Positions 41,597 through 52,733 of a DNA stretch of 64,000 nucleotides are shown piece after piece; the stretch's first letter is position 1; each line of letters opens with the position of its first letter. The notes below the pieces were generated by a model. The model made no database searches. It saw only the letters and a program-made list of their open reading frames with translations, and was not told where the DNA came from. A program made the position numbers and the translations under genes. Origin of the DNA: Clostridiales bacterium (GTDB lineage: Bacteria; Bacillota; Clostridia; Christensenellales; Borkfalkiaceae); contig SVII01000002.1 in NCBI GenBank assembly GCA_015069605.1, positions 62,001-126,000 on the forward strand, given 5' to 3'.

Positions 41597-43231
41597 TTAT
41601 TTATTGAAATTGTCTTTCAACGATACGATTTCGGACAACACCAAACCGCCCGATTGCGATTGACACTTCTTATAATACCCAACGCGCATCAACTGGAAGG
41701 GCTTGCCGTCCTTGCTTTCCGCAAGATAGGGTTCTGCCTTACCATAGAAAATATGCTCGCTGTCAAGGTTCATTCTTTCGCCAAAATCTTGACCTGCATA
41801 TTCCGCATCTTTCAAAAGCACACCGTAACGACGAATCTCCGCGTCCACGCCCGTCAAGCCGTCCACCCATTGAATCGTACCCTTTACCTTGATACCGCTG
41901 GTGTCGCTAGACGATCTGCTTTCAGGGATATACGAGCATTTGAGTTCCACCACTTCGCCGTTGTCGTCCGTAATCACTTCGTCACAATGAATGATATACG
42001 CGCCCTTCAAACGTACGTATCCATCCGGTTTCAAACGCTGGTACTTCGGCGGAGGATTTTGCGAGAAATCCGCCTTGTCGATATACACAACGTTGGAGAA
42101 CGCCACTTGTCTTGTTCCCATTTCTGGTTTCAAAGGATGCAACGCCGTTTCCAGCATTTCCGTCCCCTCATAGTTCGTAATCGTCACTTTCAAAGGCTCT
42201 AACACAGCCATAGCGCGTTCCGCATTTTCGTTGAGGTTGTCACGAATACACGCTTCCAAATAGGAAAGCTGACATTCGGAATTCGCTTTTACGATACCGA
42301 TTTTCGTACAGAAATCCAACAACGCTTCAGGGGGAACACCGCGGTTTCTAAGCCCTGCCACCGTCGGCATACGGGGATCGTCCCAACCGTGCACGTGACC
42401 CTCTTCCACTAATTTTTTCAAATATCTCTTAGACATCACCGTGTTGGTTACGGCAAGACGCGCAAATTCGATTTGACGAGGTTTGGGTTCAAAACCAAGG
42501 TTGATGCCCACCCAATCATACAAGGGTCTGTGATCTTCAAATTCTAACGTGCAAAGGGAATGAGTTACGCCCTGCAAGTAATCGCAAATGGGATGCGCAT
42601 AGTCGTACATAGGATAGATACACCATTTATCACCCGTACGGTGATGGGTACAACGCAAGATACGGTAGATAACAGGGTCGCGCATATTCATATTCGGCGA
42701 CGCCATATCAATCTTCGCACGCAAACACTTGCTTCCGTCGGGATATTTCCCGTCACGCATTTCACGGAATAATTGTAAATTTTCCGCAACCGTGCGGTTT
42801 CTGTACGGACTTTCCTTACCAGCCTCCGTCAGCGTACCGCGCGTAGCGCTGATTTCTTCAGGCGACAAATCACAAACGAACGCTTTGCCGTCAAGGATTA
42901 ATTTTTCCGCGTAATTATAAATCGTTTCAAAGAAATCGGACGCGTACACTTCCTTCGCCCAATCATAACCTACCCACGAAATATCTTTACGGATTGCGTC
43001 CACAAATTCCGTCTTTTCCTTGGAAGGGTTGGTGTCGTCAAAGAACAAATTACATTTCCCCTCGTATTTCTTCGCCGTACCGAAATTGACAAGCATACTC
43101 TTGATATGCCCGATATGCAAATACCCGTTAGGTTCGGGAGGGAAACGAGTCTGTACGGCGTTAATCTTGCCGTTTTCAATGTCGTCGTTGATGATTTGTT
43201 CAATAAAGTTCGTAGCTTCTATCGTGTTCAT
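41597..43231 (-). CDS. glnS: Glutamine--tRNA ligase
   Basis: FPPEPNGYLHIGHIKS holds the HIGH motif, VMSKR the KMSKS-type loop; DDTNPSKEK and YPMYDYAHPICD are GlnRS blocks; the C-terminal half is the beta-barrel anticodon-binding domain. 544 aa. GlnRS gives direct Gln-tRNA charging, less common in Clostridia, which usually rely on GatCAB transamidation. Confidence 0.95.
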   Translation of the reverse strand: MNTIEATNFIEQIINDDIENGKINAVQTRFPPEPNGYLHIGHIKSMLVNFGTAKKYEGKCNLFFDDTNPSKEKTEFVDAIRKDISWVGYDWAKEVYASDFFETIYNYAEKLILDGKAFVCDLSPEEISATRGTLTEAGKESPYRNRTVAENLQLFREMRDGKYPDGSKCLRAKIDMASPNMNMRDPVIYRILRCTHHRTGDKWCIYPMYDYAHPICDYLQGVTHSLCTLEFEDHRPLYDWVGINLGFEPKPRQIEFARLAVTNTVMSKRYLKKLVEEGHVHGWDDPRMPTVAGLRNRGVPPEALLDFCTKIGIVKANSECQLSYLEACIRDNLNENAERAMAVLEPLKVTITNYEGTEMLETALHPLKPEMGTRQVAFSNVVYIDKADFSQNPPPKYQRLKPDGYVRLKGAYIIHCDEVITDDNGEVVELKCSYIPESRSSSDTSGIKVKGTIQWVDGLTGVDAEIRRYGVLLKDAEYAGQDFGERMNLDSEHIFYGKAEPYLAESKDGKPFQLMRVGYYKKCQSQSGGLVLSEIVSLKDNFNK

Positions 43232-43326
43232 AAACTTCTCACTTTTTTCAATCTAATTCTACTAATTTTCTTGTTTACCTATTCTATCTATCCGCCCGTC
43301 ACCGACCAAACATTTAGCCTCGACTA

Positions 43327-43343
43327 GGAAAGATAGAAAGACT
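43327..43343 (+). repeat. Second copy of the 17-base GGAAAGATAGAAAGACT word
   Basis: Identical to 19713-19729; lies between glnS and the fhs stop. Confidence 0.55.
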
Positions 43344-43362
43344 TGATCCAACGGAACGTTGG

Positions 43363-45018
43363 TTAGGATAAGCCGACGATTGTGCCGTCGCTTAAAAGAT
43401 CAATCTTCTCCGCCGCAGGATGCGCGCCGAGCCCCGGCATCAGCATAATCTTGCCTGCGATTGCTACGATAAATCCCGCTCCGCCTTTCAAAACAATATC
43501 CCGAACGGAAATTCTAAATCCCGTAGGTCTGCCAAGCAATTCCGCATTATCCGAAAGCGAATATTGCGTTTTCGCTACGATTACGGGCAAATTGCCACAG
43601 CCTTTTTCCTCAATCGTCTTGATTTTTGCCAAAGCCTCATCCGAGAAATCTACCCCATCCGCGCCGTAAATCTTCTTCGCTACGTTTTCAATCTTCTCGC
43701 AAACGCCTTCATTCAAATCATAAGGGAAACAAAGTTTTGAGGGAATCTCACAAGCCTTCACCACTTCTTCCGCCAGCTCTTTACCGCCGTCGCCGCCTTT
43801 CAAGAACACATCCGTGAATACGGCTACGGAGCCTGCCTCTTGCACCGTCTTGATGACAAAATCCGTTTCCGCCTGCGTGTCCGTGAAAAATCTATTCATT
43901 GCTACGACTACGGGTTTCTTATATACGTTTTTCACGTTTTCAATATGTTTCAAAAGGTTGGGCATACCCTTTGCAAGCGCATCCAAGTTCTCTTCCGACA
44001 AAGTTTCCTTCGCCGCGCCGCCGTGCAACTTCAATGCTTTTACGGTAGCTACGATGACAACGCAATCGGGTTCAATCCCCGCCGCGCGACACTTGGTATC
44101 CAAGAACTTCTCCGCGCCAAGATCCGCACCAAACCCCGCTTCCGTCACCGCGTAATCCGCAAGACTCATCGCCGCATACGTAGCCTGTACGCTGTTGCAG
44201 CCGTGCGCAATATTCGCAAACGGGCCGCCATGAATAATTGCAGGCGTATGTTCAAGCGTTTGTACAAGGTTGGGTTTCATAGCGTCTTTCAAAAGCACCG
44301 CCATCGAACCGACTGCGCCAGGAATATCTTTCGCGCGTACGTATTCGCCGTCCGTATTCAAACCAACGATGATGTTGCCCAAACGCTTTTTCAAATCGTC
44401 GATATCGGTAGCCAAACACAGCACCGCCATCACTTCGCTTGCCGCCGTGATGTCGAAATGGTCTTCTCTTTCCACACCTCTGCCCTTGCCGCCGATCGTC
44501 ACGTTGATGAGCTGACGTTCGTTCATATCCATGCAACGGTGGAAATAAATATTATTCGTATCAATTTTCAATTCATTGCCACGGAAAATATGGTTATCCA
44601 TCAACGCGCACAGCAAATTATTCGCCGCCGTGATCGCGTGCAAATCGCCCGTGAAATGTAAATTGATTTCAGACATAGGCACTACTTGCGCATAGCCGCC
44701 GCCCGCCGCGCCGCCTTTAATCCCAAATACAGGCCCAAGCGAGGGTTCTCTCAAAGCAAGACACGCGCGTTTGCCGATCTTGGATAACCCATCCGCAAGC
44801 CCAATGGAAACCGTCGTTTTTCCTTCTCCTGAAGACGTGGGGTTAATCGCCGTCACCAAAATGAGTTTGGCTTTGCGTTTCGCGTCTTTGGGCAACGAAA
44901 TCTTTGCCTTATACTTACCGTACAATTCCAACTCGTTCTCTGTCAAATCGAGCTTCGCCGCCACTTCGCGTATGTCTATTAGTTCCGCTTTTTCCGCAAT
45001 TTCAATATCCGAAAGCAT
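43363..45018 (-). CDS. fhs: Formate--tetrahydrofolate ligase
   Basis: ATP-dependent activation of formate to 10-formyl-THF, in acetogenesis or purine and serine metabolism. [19 protein letters not shown] is the P-loop (about 61-79), with [21 protein letters not shown] and [14 protein letters not shown] as family signatures. 551 aa, normal length. Own promoter, TATAAT at 45065-45070. Confidence 0.97.
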   Translation of the reverse strand: MLSDIEIAEKAELIDIREVAAKLDLTENELELYGKYKAKISLPKDAKRKAKLILVTAINPTSSGEGKTTVSIGLADGLSKIGKRACLALREPSLGPVFGIKGGAAGGGYAQVVPMSEINLHFTGDLHAITAANNLLCALMDNHIFRGNELKIDTNNIYFHRCMDMNERQLINVTIGGKGRGVEREDHFDITAASEVMAVLCLATDIDDLKKRLGNIIVGLNTDGEYVRAKDIPGAVGSMAVLLKDAMKPNLVQTLEHTPAIIHGGPFANIAHGCNSVQATYAAMSLADYAVTEAGFGADLGAEKFLDTKCRAAGIEPDCVVIVATVKALKLHGGAAKETLSEENLDALAKGMPNLLKHIENVKNVYKKPVVVAMNRFFTDTQAETDFVIKTVQEAGSVAVFTDVFLKGGDGGKELAEEVVKACEIPSKLCFPYDLNEGVCEKIENVAKKIYGADGVDFSDEALAKIKTIEEKGCGNLPVIVAKTQYSLSDNAELLGRPTGFRISVRDIVLKGGAGFIVAIAGKIMLMPGLGAHPAAEKIDLLSDGTIVGLS

Positions 45019-45349
45019 ACTTTCCTCTCTCGTTTTATTAACTCTATATAATATCGGTCATATCATTATACCACATAATTTCAAAAAATGGAATAATTCT
45101 CCCACTATTTTTATAAATTTTTTTTAAATTTTTTGTTAAATTTTTAGAAAAAAAGCCAAGAGGTTACCAAAATCGCCAAAATTTTCTTTTCCGCATTTTT
45201 CAAAGAAAATTTTTTTAAAATTATCCCCTTTCGATTGACTTGACAACGTAAAACATTGTATAATAACTGCGTGAAATATAAGGCTACGTCGCAAACGGCT
45301 AAGCACGGCGTGCGGTGAAGCCTACAAAAAATCTCGTGAGGTTACGGTT
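45019..45349. other. Divergent A/T-rich intergenic region, fhs/glyS
   Basis: 331 bases without a gene. It holds the fhs promoter -10 (45065-45070, minus), a very T/A-rich middle (45107-45215) and the glyS promoter and leader (from 45235, plus). The glyS leader (about 45270-45345) can form a GGCT...AGCC stem but has no T-box element. Confidence 0.6.
45235..45264 (+). promoter_or_regulatory. Promoter of glyS
   Basis: TTGACT (45235-45240) N18 TATAAT (45259-45264). Confidence 0.7.
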
Positions 45350-46750
45350 ATGGCAGAAAAAAGAGCGGTAACGATGGATAAACTCGTTTCCCTTTGCAAA
45401 AACAGAGGCTTTATTTTCCCTGGCAGCGAAATTTACGGCGGCTTGGCAAACACGTGGGATTACGGTCCTTTGGGCGTGGAATTAAAAAACAACGTCAAGA
45501 AAGCTTGGTGGAAAAAATTCGTACAGGAAAACCCCTACAATACGGGCGTGGACTGCGCTATCCTTATGAACACCCGTACGTGGCAGGCGTCGGGACACCT
45601 TGGCGGTTTCTCCGATCCTTTGATGGATTGTAAGAGCTGTAAAGCCCGTCACCGCGCGGATAACCTCGTTGAGGCATACGTTGCAAAAAAAGGCTTGGAC
45701 GTGAAAGTGGAAGCGATGGATAACGACGCGCTCGAAGCATTCATCACTGAACATAAACTCGTTTGTCCTATTTGCGGTAATGCAAATTTCACTTCGATCC
45801 GTAAATTCAATTTGATGTTTAAAACTTTCCAGGGCGTTACGGAAGATTCCGCAAACACGGTATATCTCCGTCCCGAAACGGCGCAAGGTATTTTCGTCAA
45901 CTTTGAAAACGTACAGCGTTCCACCCGTTTGCGCGTTCCTTTCGGTATTGCGCAGATCGGTAAATCTTTCCGTAACGAAATCACGCCCGGTAACTTCACG
46001 TTCCGTACCCGTGAATTTGAACAAATGGAACTGGAATTCTTCTGCAAACCCGGCACCGACCTCGAATGGTTTGCATACTGGAAAGATTATTGTAAAAACT
46101 GGTTGTTGTCGCTTGGCATGAAGGAAGAAAATCTTCACCTTCGCGACCACGATCCCGAAGAACTTTGCTTCTATTCCAAAGCGACCACCGACTTTGAATA
46201 CAAATTCGCGTTCGGTTGGGGCGAACTTTGGGGCATTGCGGACAGAACGGATTACGACTTGTCCCAGCACGCAAAAGAATGCGGCAAACCCATCACCTAT
46301 CTTGACCCCGTCACCAACGAAAGATACGTACCTTACGTTGTCGAACCCTCTTTGGGCGCTGACCGCGTAGTGCTTGCTTTCCTCACCGACGCTTACGACG
46401 AAGAAGTGGTGGACGCGGAAAAGAACGACGTGCGTACGGTACTTCGTTTGCACCCTGCCCTTGCGCCTTACAAGTGCGCGGTGTTGCCTTTGCAGAAAAA
46501 CCTTTCCGAAAAGGCTGACGAAATTTACGCGAAGATGATGAAGAAATTCCCCACTACTTACGACGTAACGGGCTCGATTGGCAAACGTTACCGCCGTCAA
46601 GACGAAATCGGTACACCGTTCTGCGTAACCATCGACTTCGATACGTTGGAAAACAACACCGTAACGGTGCGTGACCGCGATACCATGGAACAAATCCGTG
46701 TTACCGTAGACGAAGCAATCAAATACATCGAAGAAAAGTTGGAATTCTAA
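45350..46750 (+). CDS. glyS: Glycine--tRNA ligase (single-chain, alpha2 type)
   Basis: Class II synthetase of the archaeal/eukaryotic-like dimeric type, not the alpha2beta2 GlyQS. Motifs: [34 protein letters not shown] (motif 2), [25 protein letters not shown] and [14 protein letters not shown] (motif 3). A CxxC pair (VCPIC) and C-K-S-C suggest zinc. 466 aa. TGAGGT lies 7 bases before the ATG. Confidence 0.97.
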   Translation: MAEKRAVTMDKLVSLCKNRGFIFPGSEIYGGLANTWDYGPLGVELKNNVKKAWWKKFVQENPYNTGVDCAILMNTRTWQASGHLGGFSDPLMDCKSCKARHRADNLVEAYVAKKGLDVKVEAMDNDALEAFITEHKLVCPICGNANFTSIRKFNLMFKTFQGVTEDSANTVYLRPETAQGIFVNFENVQRSTRLRVPFGIAQIGKSFRNEITPGNFTFRTREFEQMELEFFCKPGTDLEWFAYWKDYCKNWLLSLGMKEENLHLRDHDPEELCFYSKATTDFEYKFAFGWGELWGIADRTDYDLSQHAKECGKPITYLDPVTNERYVPYVVEPSLGADRVVLAFLTDAYDEEVVDAEKNDVRTVLRLHPALAPYKCAVLPLQKNLSEKADEIYAKMMKKFPTTYDVTGSIGKRYRRQDEIGTPFCVTIDFDTLENNTVTVRDRDTMEQIRVTVDEAIKYIEEKLEF

Positions 46751-46772
46751 TCCAAAATGAATACAAATGACA

Positions 46773-46814
46773 AGGGCAGGTATGCGTTGAATGCATTTCC
46801 TGCCCCTTTTTCTC
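46773..46814 (+). terminator. Terminator of glyS built on the dispersed repeat
   Basis: AGGGCAGG / CCTGCCCC stem followed by TTTTT, 23 bases after the glyS stop. Confidence 0.8.
46774..46791 (+). repeat. Dispersed intergenic repeat, copy 4
   Basis: GGGCAGGTATGCGTTGAA on the plus strand; forms the left arm and loop of the glyS terminator. Confidence 0.75.
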
Positions 46815-46918
46815 TCTTGTTGAGATACACTCCGCTCACTTACTTTCGGTCGGTAGAACAAAAAACAAACGGGCGCGACTTTTGTCACACCCGCAAGTTT
46901 TTCGTTGTTTGGTTTTAA

Positions 46919-47266
46919 TTATTTTTCAAGAATAAGTTCGGTCCCCAAAAGATTAATCGTCATTACGCCTTTTTCAATCGTAGCATTATATTTAACGCCT
47001 TCAATCGTAAGAACATATGCATTGTCTTCGCCCTTTTCACAGGTACCAGTTCCTTCCAACTTTACAGAGCCAACTTTAATAGACATCGTTACTTCATCGC
47101 CTTTTACCTTAATATAGGATTCATTGTCTTCTTCTACTTCAATAGAAATAGGACCAGCTTTATAGGACGTTACTTTATAAGTACCCGAAGCACCACAAGA
47201 AGCCAAGCAGAATACACTCATAATAACAGTAAGAATAGCAACTAGAAACAGTTTGAATTTCTTCAT
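46919..47266 (-). CDS. Small predicted lipoprotein
   Basis: 115 residues. A basic start and hydrophobic stretch lead to a lipobox LASC with Cys at about residue 24, so it should be lipid-anchored outside the cell. The rest is a compact beta-rich domain (YKVTSYKAGPISIEV, VTMSIKVGSVKLEGTG, MTINLLGTELILEK). AGGGAGGAG lies upstream of its ATG. Resembles small DUF-type lipoproteins; function unknown. Confidence 0.8.
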   Translation of the reverse strand: MKKFKLFLVAILTVIMSVFCLASCGASGTYKVTSYKAGPISIEVEEDNESYIKVKGDEVTMSIKVGSVKLEGTGTCEKGEDNAYVLTIEGVKYNATIEKGVMTINLLGTELILEK

Positions 47267-47384
47267 AAGAAAAAACTCCTCCCTAAATTATTTTTGTAAA
47301 TGTATTATATCACTCCCATTTTCGTTTGTCAATATTTTTTATGACTTTTTTTATTTTTCCACACTTTTCAAAAAAGTTGTCGAT

Positions 47385-47549
47385 TTACTTATTTTCCTCT
47401 ACGGAAAGAACAAACTGCTGTCCGTTCAAAAAACACAAACGTATTTGTGCTCCCTCTTGCGAACAAGAGCAAATCAACTCGTCCTTTAAAATCGTCGCCA
47501 CCACGTTCATCAATTCCTCGCATTTAATTTTATTCATTTGTTCCGTCAT
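47385..47549 (-). CDS. Hypothetical 54-residue protein
   Basis: AAAGGAG sits 8 bases before the ATG at 47549. Sequence MTEQMNKIKCEELMNVVAT... is one helix and a beta-pair (AQIRLCFLNGQQFVLSVEEN); three cysteines cluster in C-S-C and nearby. No signal peptide. Function unknown. Confidence 0.6.
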   Translation of the reverse strand: MTEQMNKIKCEELMNVVATILKDELICSCSQEGAQIRLCFLNGQQFVLSVEENK

Positions 47550-47733
47550 AACCATTCTCCTTTGCATTTTTCGACGTTGTCGATCTTTGTCTATATTATA
47601 TCACGGCGAAGCGTGACGCTTCAAGTATTTTTTTGTCGAATGGAATGGGAGATTTTGTTGCATTTTGTCTTTGTTTATCGAATTTTGTCGAAAGCTATAA
47701 ATTATGTAAAAATGTGTCGATTTTCTAAAAATG

Positions 47734-47760
47734 AAAGGCTCTCAATCGAGAGCCTTTTTT
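47734..47760. terminator. Terminator of uvrA
   Basis: AAAGGCTCTC / GAGAGCCTTT stem, T tract on either side; on the minus strand it follows the uvrA stop by about 50 bases. Confidence 0.8.
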
Positions 47761-47784
47761 ATTTAGATTTTTCCTAAATACCCT

Positions 47785-47802
47785 ACCCGTGTACGCATTG
47801 AA
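47785..47802 (-). repeat. Dispersed intergenic repeat, degenerate copy 5
   Basis: On the plus strand ACCCGTGTACGCATTGAA resembles the core with about four mismatches, downstream of uvrA. Confidence 0.35.
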
Positions 47803-47806
47803 TAGA

Positions 47807-50623
47807 TTATAACACCTTTTTTAAGAACCGTCCTGTGTAGCTGTTTTCCACCTCCGCCACTTGTTCGGGTGTGCCTTCGCAGACAATCGTACCGCCGCCG
47901 TTACCCCCTTCAGGGCCTAAATCAATAAGATAATCGGCAGTTTTGATAACGTCCAAATTGTGTTCAATGACCAACACCGTATTGCCACTCTCACGAAGTT
48001 GCAACAATATCTTAATCAATTTATCCACGTCGTAGCTGTGCAAGCCCGTCGTGGGTTCGTCCAAAATATACAACGTTTTACCCGTCGAACGTTTGGCAAG
48101 CTCGGTCGCCAATTTAACACGTTGCGCTTCTCCGCCTGAAAGCGTAGTAGAGCTTTGCCCCAATTTAATATACCCCAGCCCCACGTCGTTGAGCGTTTTG
48201 ATTTTATTATAAATCGTGGGTACGGGTTGGAAAAATTCGCAAGCCTCTTCCACCGTCATATCCAACACGTCGGCAATGCTCTTGCCTTTGTATTTGACTT
48301 CCAAAGTTTCGCGGTTGTAACGCTTTCCGCCGCACACTTCGCAAGGCACAAAAATATCGGGCAAGAAGTGCATTTCAATCTTAATAATACCGTCCCCAAA
48401 ACAATGCTCGCAGCGACCGCCTGAAATATTGAACGAGAACCTGCCTGCCTTGTAACCCCTTTCTTTCGCATCGGGAGTCATAGAAAACAAATCACGAATC
48501 GCATTGAACACACCCGTGTACGTGGCAGGATTGCTGCGCGGCGTCCTACCGATAGGCGATTGATCAATGGCAATCACTTTGTCGAAATATTCCACGCCGT
48601 CCATTTTCTCAAATTTTCCTTGCGCGTGTTTCGCGCCGTTGTGGATATTCGCAAGCGTGGGGTACACGATTTCGTTGACGAAACTCGATTTACCGCTGCC
48701 CGAAACTCCCGTCACCGCCGTAATCAAGCCCACGGGTACTTTGACGTCGATATTTTTTAAATTGTTTTGCTGACAGCCGTACACTTTCAGCCATTTATCA
48801 CTCGGCACGGCACGCACCGCAGGCGTTTGGATTTTGCGTCTGCCCGCCAGATAATCGCCCGTGATAGAGCGCGGCTCAGCCATAATGTCCGCTTGCGTAC
48901 CGCACGCCACCACTTCTCCCCCGTGAACGCCCGCTTTCGGGCCGATATCGACAATATAATCTGCCGCGCGCATAGTGTCCTCATCATGCTCGACAACAAT
49001 CAGCGTGTTGCCAAGATCCCGCAAACCTTTCAAGGAATTTAACAATTTTTCATTGTCGCGTTGATGCAAACCGATGCTCGGTTCGTCCAAAATATACAAC
49101 ACGCCCGTGAGCGCACTGCCGATCTGCGTGGCCAAACGGATACGTTGGCTTTCCCCGCCCGACAACGTTACCGCCGTACGCGTCAACGTCAAATAGTTCA
49201 ATCCCACGTTCCGCAAAAAGCCTAAACGGCTGTTGATTTCTTTGATAATCGCGTCCGCGATCAAATGCTGGGTAGGCGTCAGCTTTTGACTGACTTCGTC
49301 CATGAAATCGCACAGTTTATCCACGGACATATCGCATACGTCCCAAATGTTTTTACCGCAAACGTACACCGACAACGCCTCTTTTTTCAAGCGTTTGCCG
49401 TGGCAACCATCACAAGGCGCGTTCCGCATCAAGCGTTCAATTTCCCCCTTGACACCGTCGGACGTGGACGTCGCATAACGTCTTTGCAAGTTGTTTACAT
49501 ACCCTTCCCACGTCTTTTTAAAACTACCCGAAAAGGAACGAGTTTGGTATTGCATATCCACACGCTCGTCACTGCCATACATTAAGATATCGTACACTTC
49601 TTTGGACAAATCCTTCACAGGCACGTCCAAAGAAAAACCGTACGCACGCGCAAGCGCCGACACTTCCATCAGTGCCATGGAGTTAGAACCCAAACTCCAA
49701 CCCGTCACTTTCATCGCGCCTTCACGGAGCGTTTTTGTCTTATCGGGACAAATCAAATCAGGATCGACGAACTGTTTAAATCCTAAACCCGAACAGGTTG
49801 GACACGCCCCATATACCGTGTTAAAGGAAAACATACGGGGTTCAATCTCTTCCAACGACACACCGCAATCGGGGCAGGCATAGTTGACGGAATACAACTC
49901 CTCCTCCCCTTCGTGATCGATCACAACCAGCCCGTCCGCGAGCTTTAACGCCGTTTCCAAACTATCCGTCAAACGTTTTTGCACCGTGGGTTTCACCACC
50001 AAACGATCGATAACCACGGAAATGTTGTGCTTGATATTCTTTTCCAGCTTGATTTCTTCTTGTAAATCGTACACGATTCCGTCAATTTTCACTCTGCCAT
50101 AACCGCTCTTTTTAAAGCCGTTGAGCTCTTTAACGTATTCGCCTTTACGACCGCGAACGACGGGAGCATTGATCAAAATTTTACTGCCCTCGGGCATTGC
50201 CATCACTTTATCGCAAATCTCGTCCACCGTTTGACGGCGAATTTCACGACCGCATTTTGGACAATGTGGCGTACCGATTCTCGCGAATAGCAAACGGAAA
50301 TAATCGTAAACTTCCGTCACCGTCCCCACCGTCGAACGCGGGTTGCGGGAAGTCGTTTTTTGATCGATAGAGATTGCGGGGGACAAGCCCTCAATGCTCT
50401 CCACGTCGGGTTTTTCCATTTGCCCTAAAAACTGACGGGCATAGGAAGACAGGCTTTCCACGTACCGTCTTTGCCCTTCCGCAAAGATCGTGTCGAATGC
50501 CAAAGTGGATTTACCGCTCCCCGAAAGCCCCGTAAATACGGTGAGTTTGTTACGAGGAATGGTAACGTTCACGTTTTTTAAATTATTCTCTTTTGCGCCT
50601 TTAATTACAATTTCTTCTTTCAT
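47807..50623 (-). CDS. uvrA: Excinuclease ABC subunit A
   Basis: Damage-recognition ATPase of nucleotide excision repair. Two ABC modules with Walker A GLSGSGKST and GVSGSGKSS, signatures LSGGE twice, and the zinc modules (CPDCGV ... CPTCSG and CEHCFG ... CEVCGG). 938 aa, full length. Follows uvrB by 54 bases in the same operon. Confidence 0.98.
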   Translation of the reverse strand: MKEEIVIKGAKENNLKNVNVTIPRNKLTVFTGLSGSGKSTLAFDTIFAEGQRRYVESLSSYARQFLGQMEKPDVESIEGLSPAISIDQKTTSRNPRSTVGTVTEVYDYFRLLFARIGTPHCPKCGREIRRQTVDEICDKVMAMPEGSKILINAPVVRGRKGEYVKELNGFKKSGYGRVKIDGIVYDLQEEIKLEKNIKHNISVVIDRLVVKPTVQKRLTDSLETALKLADGLVVIDHEGEEELYSVNYACPDCGVSLEEIEPRMFSFNTVYGACPTCSGLGFKQFVDPDLICPDKTKTLREGAMKVTGWSLGSNSMALMEVSALARAYGFSLDVPVKDLSKEVYDILMYGSDERVDMQYQTRSFSGSFKKTWEGYVNNLQRRYATSTSDGVKGEIERLMRNAPCDGCHGKRLKKEALSVYVCGKNIWDVCDMSVDKLCDFMDEVSQKLTPTQHLIADAIIKEINSRLGFLRNVGLNYLTLTRTAVTLSGGESQRIRLATQIGSALTGVLYILDEPSIGLHQRDNEKLLNSLKGLRDLGNTLIVVEHDEDTMRAADYIVDIGPKAGVHGGEVVACGTQADIMAEPRSITGDYLAGRRKIQTPAVRAVPSDKWLKVYGCQQNNLKNIDVKVPVGLITAVTGVSGSGKSSFVNEIVYPTLANIHNGAKHAQGKFEKMDGVEYFDKVIAIDQSPIGRTPRSNPATYTGVFNAIRDLFSMTPDAKERGYKAGRFSFNISGGRCEHCFGDGIIKIEMHFLPDIFVPCEVCGGKRYNRETLEVKYKGKSIADVLDMTVEEACEFFQPVPTIYNKIKTLNDVGLGYIKLGQSSTTLSGGEAQRVKLATELAKRSTGKTLYILDEPTTGLHSYDVDKLIKILLQLRESGNTVLVIEHNLDVIKTADYLIDLGPEGGNGGGTIVCEGTPEQVAEVENSYTGRFLKKVL

Positions 50624-50677
50624 ACGTATTTATCCTTAACGTTAAGGTTTTTCTCCCCTCCAATACAACCAACCGCT

Positions 50678-52639
50678 TTATTTTTGCGCTTTGCGGAGTT
50701 TCATTTTCAATTCCGCAATCTTTTCTCTAATCTCAATCGCGCGCTCGAAATCCAACTGTCCGCTTGCCACTTTCATCAGTGCCTTGAGTTTCTCAATTTC
50801 GTCGGGAATATCCTGCATCTTAATATCGTCGTCCGTCTTTTTCTTCGTAATATTCAACGTCGATTTGACTTCTTTGATAATCGTTTTCGGTACGATTCCG
50901 TGCGCTTTGTTATATTCGTCCTGAATTTTTCGACGGCGGTTGGTTTCCCCGATCGCTCGTTTCATACTGTCCGTAATCATGTCCGCGTACATCACTACCC
51001 GACCTTCGCTGTTTCGTGCCGCGCGCCCGATCGTTTGAATAAGCGCCGTATCGCTACGCAAGAACCCTTCCTTATCCGCGTCCAAAATCGCCACCAATTT
51101 CACTTCGGGCAAATCCAACCCTTCGCGCAATAAGTTGATACCGCAAAGTACGTCAAATTCCCCCAAACGCAAGCCGTTGACAATGTCGATACGTTCCAAC
51201 GTATCCACGTCGCTGTGCATATATTTCACCTTGATAGAATGCTCTTTTAAAAAGTCGGTGAGCTCCTCTGCCATACGCTTGGTAAGTGTCGTAATCAAGA
51301 CCCGTCCCCCGTCATTTATGACATTATGAATCTCCGAAAGCAAATCGTCGATCTGCCCTTTCGTCGGTTTTACCGTAATTTCAGGGTCAAGCAGTCCCGT
51401 GGGACGGATTAGCTGTTCTACGCGCTGACCTGCCTGTTCTAATTCATACGGAGCAGGGGTCGCCGACACGCATACCATTTGCGGTACACGCGCGTCAAAT
51501 TCCGCAAACGTCAAAGGTCGGTTGTCGAACGCGGCGTTCATTCTAAACCCGTATTCTACCAAATTTTTCTTTCTCGATAAATCGCCGTGATACATTGCGC
51601 GGATTTGCGGGATCGTCATATGGCTTTCGTCGATAAATACCAAAAATTCCCCCGAAGGAAAATAATCCAACAACGTAAAAGAAGGTTCGCCTGGTTTTCT
51701 GCCGTCAAAATATCGACTGTAATTTTCAATGCCGCTGCAATACCCGATCTCGCGCATCATTTCCAAATCATGCTCGGTGCGCTGCTTGAGCCGTTGCGCT
51801 TCCAAAATTTTGCCCGCTTCTTCAAACGCGCGCACTTCCCCTTGCAAATCCTCTTCAATCATCGCCAACGCACCGCGTAATTTCTCCGTTCCTACGGCGT
51901 ACTGGCTGGCAGGGAAAATGGCTACGTGCGACAATTCGTTGAGTTTATTCCCCGTCAATGCTTCCACTTCAAAAATTTTTTCGATTTCGTCCCCAAAAAA
52001 TTCCACACGGATTGCCACATCGGAGTTGGACGCAGGGAAAATCTCCAACGAATCCCCGCGCACGCGGAAAGTCGAACGCTTGAAATCCATATCGTTTCTC
52101 GAATACTGCAACTCGATGAGTTTTCGCATCAAATCATTGCGTTCCCATTCCATACCAGGTCGCAAAGACAAGGACAAACGGAAATATTCTTCGGGAGCGC
52201 CCAAACCGTAAATGCACGACACCGACGCCACCACCAACACGTCTTTTCTTTCCATCAACGAGCCCGTCGCGCTGTTGCGCAATTTGTCAATCTCGTCGTT
52301 CATACTCAAATCTTTTTCGATATACGTATCCGTGGACGGAATATAACTTTCGGGTTGATAATAATCGTAATAGGACACAAAATATTCCACGCGGTTTTCA
52401 GGGAAAAATTCCCGAAACTCATTACAAAGCTGCGCGGCGAGCGTTTTATTGTGCGCAATCACCAGCGTCGGGCGGTTGACGTTTTTAATGACGTTCGCCA
52501 TCGTGAAGGTTTTACCACTGCCAGTAACCCCGACCAACACCTGCGTGCGAATCCCGTCCAACACACCTTCCGTCAATTTTTCAATCGCTTGCGGTTGATC
52601 CCCCGTGGGCGCAAACGGAGCGTGTAACGTAAAGTCCAT
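50678..52639 (-). CDS. uvrB: Excinuclease ABC subunit B
   Basis: Helicase-like damage verifier. Walker A GVTGSGKT, beta-hairpin block [12 protein letters not shown], helicase motif DESHMT, and a C-terminal UVR domain ([17 protein letters not shown]) for UvrC binding. 653 aa. The ATG at 52639 has AAAGGAG 7 bases upstream. Confidence 0.98.
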   Translation of the reverse strand: MDFTLHAPFAPTGDQPQAIEKLTEGVLDGIRTQVLVGVTGSGKTFTMANVIKNVNRPTLVIAHNKTLAAQLCNEFREFFPENRVEYFVSYYDYYQPESYIPSTDTYIEKDLSMNDEIDKLRNSATGSLMERKDVLVVASVSCIYGLGAPEEYFRLSLSLRPGMEWERNDLMRKLIELQYSRNDMDFKRSTFRVRGDSLEIFPASNSDVAIRVEFFGDEIEKIFEVEALTGNKLNELSHVAIFPASQYAVGTEKLRGALAMIEEDLQGEVRAFEEAGKILEAQRLKQRTEHDLEMMREIGYCSGIENYSRYFDGRKPGEPSFTLLDYFPSGEFLVFIDESHMTIPQIRAMYHGDLSRKKNLVEYGFRMNAAFDNRPLTFAEFDARVPQMVCVSATPAPYELEQAGQRVEQLIRPTGLLDPEITVKPTKGQIDDLLSEIHNVINDGGRVLITTLTKRMAEELTDFLKEHSIKVKYMHSDVDTLERIDIVNGLRLGEFDVLCGINLLREGLDLPEVKLVAILDADKEGFLRSDTALIQTIGRAARNSEGRVVMYADMITDSMKRAIGETNRRRKIQDEYNKAHGIVPKTIIKEVKSTLNITKKKTDDDIKMQDIPDEIEKLKALMKVASGQLDFERAIEIREKIAELKMKLRKAQK

Positions 52640-52733
52640 ATTTTCTCCTTTCGTATAATGCAAACATTCGTTTGTATTATACCACAATCACAAACAAAAG
52701 TAAACTGTCTGCACCAAAAAAATTACGAGGATT

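Noticed and set aside
45019..45349. THF riboswitch before fhs or T-box before glyS
   Set aside because: The fhs leader is about 45 bases, too short; the glyS leader of about 80 bases lacks a T-box core and terminator.
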